A DNA stretch of 64,000 nucleotides. It comes from Actinomucor elegans (Eukaryota; Mucoromycota; Mucoromycetes; Mucorales; Mucoraceae). The notes under the pieces were generated by a model that was given only the letters and a program-made list of their open reading frames with translations, had not been told where the DNA came from and made no database searches. The stretch covers positions 1,984,001 to 2,048,000 of the forward strand of contig JAMSLZ010000006.1 of the NCBI GenBank assembly GCA_026027325.1. Reading direction: 5' to 3'. Position numbers and translations under genes: made by a program. Shown one piece after another: positions 23,601 to 36,181 of the stretch (within the stretch, counting starts at the first letter, position 1; each line of letters starts with the position of its first letter).

Positions 23601-26600
23601 TGACCTACTCTGAAGTCGTTTATCGTTTAATTACTTTGCTTTATGTCAAGCACGAAGGCCGCTGGATCGATATCACTCTTCGTGACTTAGTCGGTGATTT
23701 CATGCGTCGTGTTGAAGAACGTTTCACCAAGAAATCTGGTCCTTCTATGCTTCAAAGCTACTCTCAATTGCAAGAACCTCTTCCTTTTGTCGAAGAATTC
23801 ATGGCTCAGTTCCCTGAAGCTGAATCTCAACTCTTGACCTCTGAAGATGTCCTTCACTTCATTGCTCTTTGTAAGCGTCCTACTCAAAAGCCTGTTCCTT
23901 TCATTCCTGTGATGGACAGAGACTTTGATATCTGGTTCAAGAAGGATTCTCTCTGGCAGTCTGAAGATTTGGGTGCTGTTGTTGGCCAAGATGTCCAACG
24001 TACTTGTATTCTTCACGGTCCTGTTGCTGCCAAGTATGCTACTCGTACTGATCAACCCGTTGGTGAGATCCTTGGTGATATCTATGAAAGTCATATTGAA
24101 AGCTTGAAGGCTCGTTACTATAAGGAAGCTCCTATTCCCAAGATTGAATACCTTGGTGGTGTTGCTATTGCCAAGAGCTCTATCCAAGAAGCTTCTGCTT
24201 CTACTACTGAACAGGTCTATCAAATCAGTTCTACCAACGTTCCTTCTGAAAATGAATGGCTCCAAACTATCTCTGGTAGCAAGTACAGCTGGCTTCGTGC
24301 TCTTTTGACTTCTCCTTTCATTGTTCAAGGCAAGCGCTTTGTTGATAACCCCGCCAAGCGTATCTTCCGTCCTCGTGCTGGTCAAAAGGTCACTGTTACC
24401 ACTGCTGCCAATGGTGAAATTACTGCCATCAAGGTTCAAGATAAGCGTCCTTGGAGTGCTACCGACAAGACCAATGACTTTGTCACCTCTGTTGAAGCCT
24501 CTATCTCTGGCAAGACAATTGATGTTAAGCTCTTTGAGAAGAGAGAGAAGGATTTAATTCCTTTGCCTTTGCAATTTGAGTACAAGCCTGAACTTGGCTA
24601 TGCTCCTGTGCATGAAGTCATGGAAGGTCGTAACGATCGTATCAAAAACTTTTACTACAAGCTTTGGTTCGGTATTGATAACACCGATGATTTCTTGAAC
24701 ATTCCTGTTCATGAAAAGCTTATTGGCAAGGATGAAACTGTCAAGTCCCAAGAAATCAAGGAATTCTGTCAAGCTGTTGGTAACCAAGCAGAAGTCTTTG
24801 TTGATCGCGGTCAAAAGGTTGTATATGCTCCTATGGATTTTGCTATCGTTGTTGGCTGGAAAGCTATTATGAAGGCTATTTTCCCCAAGGTCATCGATGG
24901 TGATCTTTTGAGACTCGTTCATTTGGGTAACGGTTACCGTCTTTTGGATGGCTCTGAGCTCCTTAAGGTCGGTGATGTAGTAGATACTTATGCTAATATC
25001 AATGCTATTGTAAACACCGACTCTGGTAAGATGATCGAAGTCAAGGGTATCATTGTTCGTGAAGGCAAGCCTGTTCTCGAAGTTACCAGTCAATTCCTTT
25101 ACCGTGGCGATTTCAAGGATTATGAGCATACCTTCGAACGCAAGGTTGAAACTCCTATGGAATTCAAGATCAAGGATGTTAAGGATATTGCTGTTCTTAA
25201 GTCTAAGGAATGGATGCAATTCACTGATGCTTTGGAAACTCATGAAATCACTCCTGGCTGTTCTTTGATCTTCCGTTTGAACACTGAACTCAAGTACAAA
25301 AACAAGAGAGTCTTCTCTAGTGTCAAGACTACTGGTACTGTCATTATGCAAGTTTCTACCAAGGAATTTGTTGAGATTGCTACTGTCGAGTATGAATCTG
25401 GTGAGAGCCACGGTAATCCTGTTATTGAATACTTGAAGCGTAACGCTCAAGAAATCGAGCAAGCCCACTTCTTTGAAAATGGAGGTTACTCTGTTATGCC
25501 CAGCCAATCTACTTACTCTTCTGTTGTACATGCTCCTGCTTCCAACGAGCCTTATGCTAACGTTTCTGGTGATTTTAACCCTATTCACGTCAACCCTTAC
25601 TTTGCTGATTTGGCTCTTTTGCCTGGTACTATTACTCATGGTATGTGGACTAGTGCTTCTACCCGTAAGTTTGTTGAGATCTTTGCTGCTGATAACGTAC
25701 CTCGTCGTGTCGTCGCTTACGATGTCAAATTCGTTGGTATGGTCTTGCCTTCTGACAGACTTGAAACCAAGCTTTCTCACACTGGTATGAAGAACGGTCG
25801 TAAGATCATTAAGGTCGAGACTATTAACCAAAACAACGAAAAGGTTGTTGAAGGTACTGCTGAAGTTGAGCAACCTGTTTCTGCTTATGTCTTTACTGGT
25901 CAAGGTTCTCAAGAACAAGGTATGGGTATGGCTTTGTATAATAGCTCTCCTGTCGCCAAGGCTATTTGGGATCAAGCCGATAAGCATTTCATGGAAAACT
26001 ATGGCTTCTCCATTATCGAAATTGTAAAGAGCAACCCCAAGGAAAAGGTTGTGCATTTCGGTGGTCCTCGTGGTAACAAAATCCGTCAAAACTATATGAG
26101 CATGTCTTATGATGTTGTTGATGCTGATGGTACCACCAAGACATTGCCTTTGTTCCCTACCATTCACGAACGCACTGCATTCTACACTTTCCGTTCTCCT
26201 ACTGGTTTGTTGTTTGCTACTCAGTTCACTCAACCTGCTTTGACCTTGATGGAGAAGGCTGCTTTTGAAGATATGCGCTCCAAGGAATTGATCCAAAGCA
26301 ACTGTGCTTTTGCTGGTCACTCTCTTGGTGAATACGCTGCTTTAGCTTCTGTTGGTGATGTTTTGCCTTTGACTTCTCTTGTTGATGTCGTTTTCTATCG
26401 TGGTATGACCATGCAATCTGCTGTTAAGCGTGATGAAGAAGGTCGTTCCAACTATGGTATGGTTGCTGTTAACCCTGCTCGTGTTTCTAAGACTTTCAAT
26501 GATACTGCTCTTCGTTACGTTGTTGACTCAATTGCTCGTCGCAGCGGTGATGTTTTGGAAATCGTTAACTTCAACGTTGAAAACTGGCAATATGTCGCTG

Positions 26601-29600
26601 CTGGTGCTCTTCAAAACCTGGATGCTCTTGCTAATGTTTTGAACTACATCAAGACCGCTAACATTGACCTTCAAAAGTTGATGGAAACTATGTCCCTTGA
26701 GGATGTCAAGAAGCACTTATATGAAATCATCGATGGTGCCTTTGAAAAGACCAAACTTAAGCAAGCTAAGGGTCGTGTTCAACTTGAACGTGGACATGCT
26801 ACAGTCCCTCTTCCCGGTATTGATGTACCTTTCCACTCTTCTTTCTTGCTTAGTGGTGTCTCACCTTTCCGTACTTTCTTGGCCAAGAAGTTTAACCCAT
26901 CTGATATCAACGTTGCTCAATTGAGTGCCAAGTATATCCCCAACTTGACTGCTCAACCTTTCAGCACTGAAAAGAGCTACATCGAAGACGTTTACCGTTT
27001 GACTTCTAGTCCTCGTTTGGCTAAGGTACTCAAGAACTGGTCTGACGATAAGTACGTTACACCTGCTCAACAACAACGTCTCGGTTATATCCTTTTGATT
27101 GAACTTTTGGCTTACCAATTCGCTTCCCCTGTTCGTTGGATCGAAACTCAAGATCAATTGTTCAAGAACTACAAGATTGAACGTCTTATTGAAATTGGTC
27201 CTTCCCCTACTCTTAGCGGTATGGCTGTTCGTACTTTGAACCTCAAGTATCAAGCTTACGATAATGCTTTGAGCAACCGTCGTCAAAACTTGTCTATTTC
27301 TAAGGATTCCAAGGAAATTTACTATGAATTTGAAAATGCTGCTGAGGAAGAGCCTGAGGCTGCACCTGCTGCTTCATCTGCACCTGCACCTGCTGCTAGC
27401 GCTGCTCCAGTTGCTGCCGCACCCGTTGCCGCTGCACCCGCTGCTTCCGCTGGCCCTGCTGCAGCAGTCTCTGATGCACCTGTTACTGCTACTGAAATTA
27501 TCCATGCTGTCATTGCTCAAAAGTTGAAGAAGTCTGTTGATGAAGTTCCTTTGAGTAAGGCTATTAAGGATTTGGTTGGTGGTAAATCTACTCTCCAAAA
27601 CGAAATTCTCGGTGATTTGCAAAAGGAATTCAACAATGTTGTTCCCGAAAAGTCTGAAGAAACTCCTTTGGACGAACTTGGAGCTGCTTTGAACAACAGT
27701 TTCCCTGGTACTCTTGGTAAGCACTCTAGCACTTTGGTCGCCAAGATGATTGGTGCCAAGATGCCTGGTGGTTTTACCTTGAACTCTGCTAAGACCTACC
27801 TTTCTTCCTCTTATGGTTTGGGTCCTGGTCGTATCGAAGGTGCCCTCTTGATTGCCATCACTATGGAACCTGCTGCTCGTCTCGGTGCCGAGCCTGAAGC
27901 CAAGGCCTGGTTGGACACTGTTGCCCAAGCCTATGCTAAGAGAGCTGGCATTACTTTGTCTGCTCCTGGTTCAGGTGCTGCTGCTGGTGGTGCTGGCGGT
28001 GCTGCTGTTGCTACCATCAACAGTGAAGAGTTTGATGCCTTCAAGGCTAAGCAAGATGCTTTGATCTATCAACAACTCAACTTGTATGCCAAGTATCTCC
28101 AAAAGGATTTGCGTGATGGTGCTAAGCAATACGAGCAAGAGAAGACTACTACTGCCAAGTTGCAAGCTGAGCTTGATTTATGGCTCGCTGAACATGGTGA
28201 TATCTATGCCGATGGTATTAAGCCTTCTTTCACTGCTCTTAAGGCTCGTCGCTATGATTCTTACTGGAACTGGTCTCGTCAAGATGCTTTGGAGATGTGG
28301 TATGACATTATCTTTGGTAAGCTTGCTATTGTCGATCGTGAAGTAACCGCCAAATGTTTGCGTATCATGAACCGTGCTTATCCTCAATTGATTGATTACA
28401 TGCGTTATAACGTGGAAAACTGTGCTGGTGACAAGGGCGAAACTTATAGACTCGCTAAGGAATTCGGTCAGGCTTTGATCGAAAACTGTGTCGATGTTCT
28501 TGCTGAAAGTCCTGTTTACAAGGATGTTGGTTTCCCTACTGGTCCCAAGACAAGCATCTCTGGTAAGGGTGACATTGGCTATACCGAGGTTCCTCGCCCT
28601 GGCTGTCGCAAGCTCTCTGACTATGTTAAGGACATGACTGCTGGCTCCAAGGTCTCTGAATTCTCAAACCGTCTCAAGGTTCAACAAGACCTTGGTCGTA
28701 TCTACAAGATTATTCGTAACCAAAACAAGATGAAGAAGAGCACCAAGATTGCTATCAAGGAGCTTTATACTGATGTCTTGCGTTCTATGGCTATGTCCAA
28801 CACAATTATTAGAGAAGAAAGACCCCGTCAACGCCGTGCTTCTACTGTTAATCGTCTTCCTGAACGTAAACGTCTTACTGAAAAGTCTGCAAAGACTGAG
28901 ACCATTCCCTTCTTGCATCTCAAGAAGAAGAACGTCAATGATCCTTCTGGTTGGGAATTCAGTAACAAGTTGACTTCTACTTATCTTAACGTCTTGACTG
29001 AGATTGCTGAAAAGGGTATTACCTTTGCCGATAAGTGTGTTCTCTTGACTGGTGCTGGTAGAGACTCTATTGGTTCTGAAGTCATGAAGGGCCTTATTTC
29101 TGGTGGTGCCAAGGTTATTGTTACTACATCTCGTTTCAGCCGTGAAGTTACTCAATACTTCCAATCCATCTACGAAACCTATGGTTCTAGAGGCTCTGAG
29201 CTTGTTGTTGTTCCTTTCAACCAAGGTGCTAAGCAAGATGTTGATGCTTTAGTTGATTATATCTATGATCCTAAGGGCCTTAACTGGGATCTTGACTTCA
29301 TTGTTCCTTTCGCTGCTATTCCCGAGAACGGTCGTGAAATTGATGCTATTGATTCCAAGTCTGAACTTGCTCACCGTATCATGTTGACTAATCTTCTTCG
29401 TATGTTGGGTAACGTCAAGACCCACAAGCAAAAGATTGGTTCTGATACCCGTCCTGCTCAAGTCATTCTTCCTTTGTCTCCTAACCACGGTACCTTTGGT
29501 GCTGATGGTCTTTATGGTGAATCCAAGATCTCTTTGGAAACTCTCTTCAACCGTTGGTACTCTGAAAGCTGGTCTAGCTACTTGCTCATTGCTGGTGCTG

Positions 29601-32600
29601 TTATTGGCTGGACTCGTGGTACTGGTTTGATGAGTGCAAACAATATGGTTGCTGAAGGTATTGAGGCTCTTGGTGTTAGAACTTTCTCTACCGTTGAAAT
29701 GTCTTTCAATATCCTTGGTCTCATGCATCCTTCTATTGTTGAACTCTGTCAAAATGAACCTGTTTGGGCTGATCTTAACGGTGGTCTTCAATTCATTACC
29801 AACTTGAACGAAGTTAGTGCCAAGTTGCGTAAGGAAATCCGTGAAACTGCTGAAATCCGTAAGGCTATTGATGCTGAAAACGCTCTTGACTTCAAGATTG
29901 TCTTTGGTGAAGAAGCTGAACGTAAGCATAAGCCTCATAACATCACTCCTCGTGCCAACATGAAGTTTGATTTCCCTACTCTCAAGCCCTATGATGCCCT
30001 CAAGCATCTCGGTCATCTTAAGGGTATGTTGGATCTCGATCAAGTCATCGTTGTTGCTGGTTTCGGTGAAGTTTCTCCTTGGGGTAATGCTAGAACTCGT
30101 TGGGAAATGGAAGCTTTCGGTGAATTCTCTCTTGAAGGCTGTATTGAAATGGCCTGGATCATGGGTTACATTAAACATCATGATGGTAATTTGAAGTCTG
30201 GTAAATTCTACTCTGGTTGGTTGGATACTAAATCTGGTGAGCCTGTTGAGGAAAAGGACATCAAGTCCAAGTATGAAAAGCAAATCCTTGAGCACACTGG
30301 TATCCGTTTCATTGGTATGTATTTTTTTTACTTATATTTCGAAGAACTGTGCTAATAGACTTTATAATTGAATTTCACTGTTAGACCCTACTGTTATGGA
30401 TGGTTATAACCCTGAGAAGAAGATGCTTATGCAAGAAATTGTTGTTGATCATGATCTTGAGCCTTTCGAATGTTCCAAGGAAGAAGCCGAACACTTCAAG
30501 CTTCAACAAGAAGACAAGGCTGATGTCTATGAAAATGCCAATGGTGATTGGTGTGTCGTCTTGCGCAAGGGTGCTACCTTGTATGTTCCCAAGGCTCTCC
30601 GTTTCGATCGTCTTGTCGCTGGTCAGATCCCCACTGGCTGGGATGCTACTCGTTACGGTGTTCCCAAGGATATTGCCGATCAAGTTGATCCTGTTACTTT
30701 GTTCAACATCGTTTCAACCGTTGAAGCTTTCGTTTCTGCTGGTATCACTGATCCTTATGAATTCTTCAAATATGTCCATGTATCTGAAATTGGTAACACT
30801 ACTGGTTCTGGTGTTGGTGGTCAACTTTCTCAAAGAGGTCTCTTCCGTGATCGTCTTCTCGATAAGCCTGTTCAAAAGGATATCTTGCAAGAGTCTTTCA
30901 TTAACACTATGCCTGCTTGGATCAACATGTTGCTTCTTTCTTCATCTGGTCCTATCAAGACTCCTGTCAATGCTTGTGCCACTTCTGCTGTCTCTATTGA
31001 ATTAGCTTGCGAGTCTCTCTTGACTGGTAAAGCCAAGATTATGATCGCTGGTGCCACTGAAGATATTACTGAAGAGTCCAGTTATGAATTCGCCAACATG
31101 AAGGCTACTTCCAATGCTGTAGATGAACTTGAACATGGTCGTACCCCCGCCGAGATGTCTCGTCCTGCCACTACTTCTAGAAACGGTTTCATGGAAGCTC
31201 ATGGTGCTGCTAACCATATTCTCATGTCTGCTGCCACTGCCATTGAGATTGGTTCTCCTATTTATGGTATCATTGCTCTTAGTAGCACTGCCACTGATAA
31301 GGAAGGCCGTTCAGTCCCTGCTCCTGGTGCTGGTATCTTAACTACCGCTCGTGAAAACGTTACCAAGCGACCTACTCCTTTGTTGAACTTCAATTACCGT
31401 GCCAGACAAATCAAGGCTCGTCGTGCTCAGATCAAGTCTTGGGTTGAAAGCGAGTATGAAGTTTTACGTGAAGAATTAGATGAACTCAAGGCATCTGGTG
31501 AACTTGTTGCTGAAGACGAAAAGGCATGGCTCGAAGAGCGTACCACTTTCATCCACAGCGAAGCTAGACGTCAAGAAAAGGAATGCTTAAGCACTTATAA
31601 CCATCAATTCTTCAAGAGCGATCCCAACATTGCTCCTATTCGTGGTGCCCTTGCTGTCTATGGTTTGACCATCGATGATATTGGTGTTGCCTCTTTCCAT
31701 GGTACTTCTACCAAGGCTAACGACAAGAACGAATCTCGTGTTGTAAACACTCAATTGAAGCATCTCGGCCGTTCCAAGGGTAATGCTCTTTTGGCCATTA
31801 CTCAAAAGTATTTGACTGGTCACCCTAAGGGCCCTGCTGCTTCCTGGATGGCTAACGGTATGATGCAATGTTTGCTTAGTGGTGTCATCCCTGGTAACCG
31901 TAATGCCGATAACATTGATGTTGTGATGAAGGACTTTGATTACATTGTTTACCCCTCTCGTTCTATCCAAACTGATGGTTTGAAGGCTGGTCTTCTCAAG
32001 TCTTTCGGTTTCGGTCAAGCTGGTGGTGAAGTCTTGATTATTCATCCTGATTACGTCTTTGGTGCTTTGGAAGAAAACCAATACAATGCTTACAAGGCCA
32101 AGAACGCTCAACGTTACGCCAAGACTTATCGTTACCTCCACGACTCTATTACTGGTGTTGCGGACTTTGTTCAAGTCAAGAATGAAGCTCCCTATTCTGA
32201 TGAACTTGAATTTGCTGTCTACTTGAACCCCAGCGCTCGTACCGAATACTCCAAGGAAAAGAAGTCATGGCATTTCACTAACAAATCTGCTAATCTTGCT
32301 GCCCCCACAGCTGGTGATGCCGAAGTTACCAAGAACATCCTTACTTCTTTGACTGAACAACAAGCCGGTAAAAGAGGTGTTGGTGTCGATGTCGAATTGA
32401 CCAACGCTGTCAACATTGAAAATTCCACATTTATTGAACGCAACTTTACTGCTGCTGAAATCCAATACTGCCAAGCTCGTCCCGATCCCCAGGCTAGCTT
32501 CACAGGTCGTTGGTCCGCAAAGGAAGCTGTCTTCAAGGCCATCTCTTCTTACGGTAACATCCCCTCCGATGGTGCCGCTGCCCCTTTGAACGAGATTGAA

Positions 32601-32744
32601 ATTAAGAGTAATGAAGTCGGTGCTCCCGAAGTTGTCTTGACTGGTAAGGCTTTGAAGGCCGCATCTGCCGCTGGTATCAAGAATGTAAATGTCTCTATTA
32701 GCCACAGTGGCGCTTATAGTGTTGCTGTTGCATTAGCTCAGTAA
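20635..32744 (+). CDS. FAS: Single-chain fungal fatty acid synthase (beta and alpha fused)
   Basis: Five exons: 20635-21409, 21463-22050, 22162-22486, 22558-30314 (7.8 kb without an intron), 30385-32744; 3934 residues. Domains in order: acetyl transferase with GHSQG (Ser264); FMN enoyl reductase starting [16 protein letters not shown] (about 579); dehydratase with [10 protein letters not shown] and the later ITHG (about 1570); malonyl/palmitoyl transferase with GHSLGEY (Ser1818); the fusion point near 2065-2080, where [16 protein letters not shown] follows the beta end; an Ala/Pro linker; acyl carrier domain with GGKST (pantetheine Ser2240); ketoreductase with TGAGRDSIG (about 2726); ketosynthase with NACATS (Cys3346) and the [12 protein letters not shown] and HPKG histidines; phosphopantetheinyl transferase with GVGVDVE and WSAKEA (about 3814 on). 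It makes long-chain acyl-CoA in the cytosol from acetyl-CoA, malonyl-CoA and NADPH. Yeasts encode the halves separately as FAS1 and FAS2. Codon use is strongly biased (CGT, GGT, AAG), fitting high expression. All catalytic residues are present. Confidence 0.97.
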
Positions 32745-34332
32745 TTTGTATAAAAACACTTTCAAAAAATATCTTTATTATAATAGAATTCCATTTCCCC
32801 AAATCCCCCTTTTAACTTAAATTTAAATAAATTTGTATGATGTTGTAAATTAATATTGAAGTGCTTATTTTATATTGTGTCTAGAGAACTTGCAGGATTA
32901 GACCAAGCGTCTCTTATATCGGGTGATGATAAAAAACCAGCCATTTAAAGTGGTTTTAGGGTGAAAACCACAGAGATCACTTGTATAATTTATTAGATAC
33001 AACAATTTGACTGAGCCATTATTATTATATTCTTTACAAACTTTGCTAATATATGTTTATTAGACTATGCTCTTTGGCTCCAGAATTTGCTTCAGAGAGT
33101 TTATTGAAATGCCGCAAGCCGATTTACCGACGCTCAGATCGTTCTATTCAAATTTCTCATCATTAGCATTTCAACAATACACCCAACAATTCTCTACTTG
33201 ATTTCATTTGAACCAACTATTCAATAGTGAGAATGTTTAGGTACATAAAAAGATACTTAAGGCTGTCCGCAGTGTATTGAATGATTTAAATTTTTTTATT
33301 CCTTCAATTCATAGAGCTACTACCACGATAAAAACAGATTCCCATTTTTTTTTAAAAAAACGAGTCCATAGCTGGTGTCTTTCTTAAAGTGAAAAACACA
33401 ATAAAAATATATTTGTTTACTCTTAAATATATCTTAAATAGGTTATAGTAAAGAATACCTTGAAAGTAACATCCTTAGACTCCACAAAAACCAAAGAATT
33501 TAAAAAATTTGGCCCTAAAGAACATCTCAAATTTTTCTGAGCTCGGACCATCTTTCCAGTCCATTTTTAACCATTTTATATCCCTTAATCAATTCCAGTT
33601 CAATGTCATATTTATTGGCTTGTACATGTTCAAATGAGCTTTTGTATCTTCTAAAATTATTATTTGACTAAAAATCAGTAGCTATGTTACAAGTGAACAA
33701 TTGGTTGTAAAATGTATGGATTTCATATAAACCAGGTAGTATGATCAACAGATCTCGCGACTGATCCACGACTAAATACCGCATATAAAAGGCAATACGA
33801 GCTCAAAATGAACTGAACAGTGATTATACTAAATTGAATAGACTATATTAAATCATCCAATAGATATAACAGTAAAAAGGTCAAATTTGTAAATTCTACA
33901 AAGATCATTACTGCTGCAGCAAGGGCTAAGATTTCAAAGTTTTTTTTAACATTAAGATCGTGAGGTTTTAGTCTGTAAAAGATACTAAATGCTGTTTTAG
34001 AAACCTAAGAATTGATCCGTTATTATAGGGTGCATTTGAGGTTGCAAAAAACTGGCTTTTACTGAGGTTTTACAAACTTGGTGGTCTAAGCGAGGGTTTC
34101 ACAGAGTAATCTACTTATTCTATCCCTCCTTTAGTGTAAAATAACCATAAGCTCATGACTTTTTATAATGCATCATGAAAGCTGGAATAGATATTCCACT
34201 TTTAAATATGGATCAGGTTATCGAAAAGCGCGTCACATTGAGGCACTTTACAAGTCACTTTTTTTTCTAGTTTTTTTTGACGATTAGGAAAAAGGGGTGT
34301 CGCTTTCCTCTCTTCTTCATATCAAATATAAT
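32745..34332. other. Intergenic region, no gene recognised
   Basis: About 1.6 kb between the fatty acid synthase and the coiled-coil hypothetical, both on the plus strand. It begins with the synthase 3' end (AATAAA-like sequences near 32827). No frame of note. A weak interspersed repeat match (minus strand, ATGACATTGAACTGGAAT) lies near 33590-33620. Confidence 0.7.
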
Positions 34333-35270
34333 ATGGGATTGCCATTATATAAACCCAAAGAAGACTGTAAAGAGGAAACTACAAAACACCAACAAGCTGA
34401 AGATATTGAAAACGAGGAATTCTGGTCTATTATCCCTCAGCGTTTGATACAGAATGCAATTCATCACACCAGACGACCGACAAGTAGGCACCAGCATAAC
34501 TCTCCAGCTTCTTCTTTCGCTACTAACTATATGAGTACAAGGCTTACACAGTCTGCCATATTCCAACCTCGTATGCGTTCTCGTCTTTCAAGAAGACCTG
34601 CCATGCTGGCTGCTTCTTTGATGGATAGACGTCGCAATTCTCGAGTTCATCAATTACCTTCGACATCATCAACATCACCACCTGTTCGAAATGAGCTCGA
34701 TCGTCGGCTCCAACAACGTATAGATGAGAAAGTAGATATACTGGAACAGCTTCGAGTCACCGTATCCTTACTGGATCAATTCCTTTCGGCTAGAGCAGCT
34801 CTAGGGTCTGAAATGATGGCTTTACCGTCATTTATAACCGAAGGTAAGATAACAATGATATATTATGATAAGACCTAATAATGCAAATTCTAGATCTACC
34901 TGCTGTACTTGAATCGGCTTCATCGTTAGCTGATATGGTACCAACCTACTTAGCTCCATCATCACCTACAGAAACAGTAATAGAGCATGCATCAACAAAT
35001 AGTAATGATGTTCACGATATGGTAGAAAGACTACTTCAGATTCCTCCATATTCAAGCCGTATTCAAAATATCGAGCAAAACATTATCTCAACCCAACGAC
35101 GTATTAGAGAACAGATAAGCCAGCTAGAATGGGGTTTTGCGTCTTCACCCACTTTACCCGGTGTTACACCAACCGAAATCACTACTGAGAATCGTAACCC
35201 ATCATCAGTAACACCAATTTTAAGAAGACCTCGTCTGGAAGAGAGCTTCATTGAATATACAGATTCCTAA
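34333..35270 (+). CDS. Hypothetical protein with a central helical segment
   Basis: Two exons, 34333-34843 and 34894-35270, with a 50-nt intron; 295 residues. The ATG at 34333 is the first in frame after a pyrimidine-rich leader. I do not recognise a family. Residues about 1-120 are Arg/Ser-rich and probably disordered. A Glu/Arg/Leu-rich helix follows (ELDRRLQQRIDEKVDILEQL, about 130-165) that could form a coiled coil, then a low-complexity Ser/Thr/Pro part, and a second amphipathic helix near 235-265 (IQNIEQNIISTQRRIREQIS). No signal peptide, membrane helix or cysteine pattern is visible. A scaffold or complex subunit would fit, but that is a guess. Confidence 0.7.
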
Positions 35271-36181
35271 TCACATTCACAATCATTTTGATACTTTTTT
35301 GTATATACTGGACATATACCTTCTTTTTACAATCTATTTAAAACCCTACAAAAAAATGTAAATTATACCTTTAATAAATGTAAAAAAAAAAAAAAAAAAA
35401 AAAAAGAACCAGAAAACCTATGTATGTACACAAACAATGCTTTGATAACAGAAAAGATCTCACTAATCGCATGTATCACTAAATATTAATGAAATTTTTG
35501 CGTGTCACTTTTATAAGATGTTATGTATTGATCTATTATCATTACAACAGACAAGTACTCTATTGAAATTTCTAATTTTACCTCCATTGGTGTTTTCTGC
35601 CCCGGTTTATCTGATTTTACTGCAAGTATAATTTGATTGGTTAGCTTTGCTTGAACAGCGGCTTTTTATCTATTTATTATTACTACTATCTATTACTCTA
35701 CGGTATAGTGGACAAGTCTCTTAAGATTACAAAGCTTAAGTAGGTACTTGTTATCAGAAAGACCTTGATTTTTATTTTCTCTTCAAAATTATAGCCTACA
35801 TACGAAAGTTAGCATATCAAGTTAATCAGCTGGAACAATTATCAATTTCAATCAAATGCTCAAGATTCGTTAGTTCCTGTTCAAATTGAGTGGTTACATT
35901 TAATGCAAATGTGAATTGGGTTCCAATGCGTTCATTTTTCCTTCAATATATCCTTTTCTTCGTTTAAATATTACTCTTTTTCTTTCTTTCTTTGAAATAG
36001 AATGCATCAGTGTGGCAACTACGGTTATTTTAATTTTTTACAACAGAAAACGAAACATTTATTTGTTTTTTTTAGGACTTGGATTATACAGAGAAAAAAA
36101 GCTTGGTAGTAAAGGTCGATCATTGAGGGATCGATTCTAAAAAAGTGATTATGAGAGAAAGAGAGTATTAAATGACATTAA
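35271..36181. other. Short intergenic region between convergent genes
   Basis: About 0.9 kb holding the 3' ends of the coiled-coil hypothetical and the His/Trp repeat gene. It contains an A run near 35383-35405. The one longer frame (35916-36140) has no features. Confidence 0.7.

Noticed and set aside
24554..26320. 588-codon open frame on the minus strand inside the fatty acid synthase
   Set aside because: It is the antisense shadow of the biased codon use of the synthase. The translation has no domain, and the other long antisense frame (29249-30295) behaves the same way.
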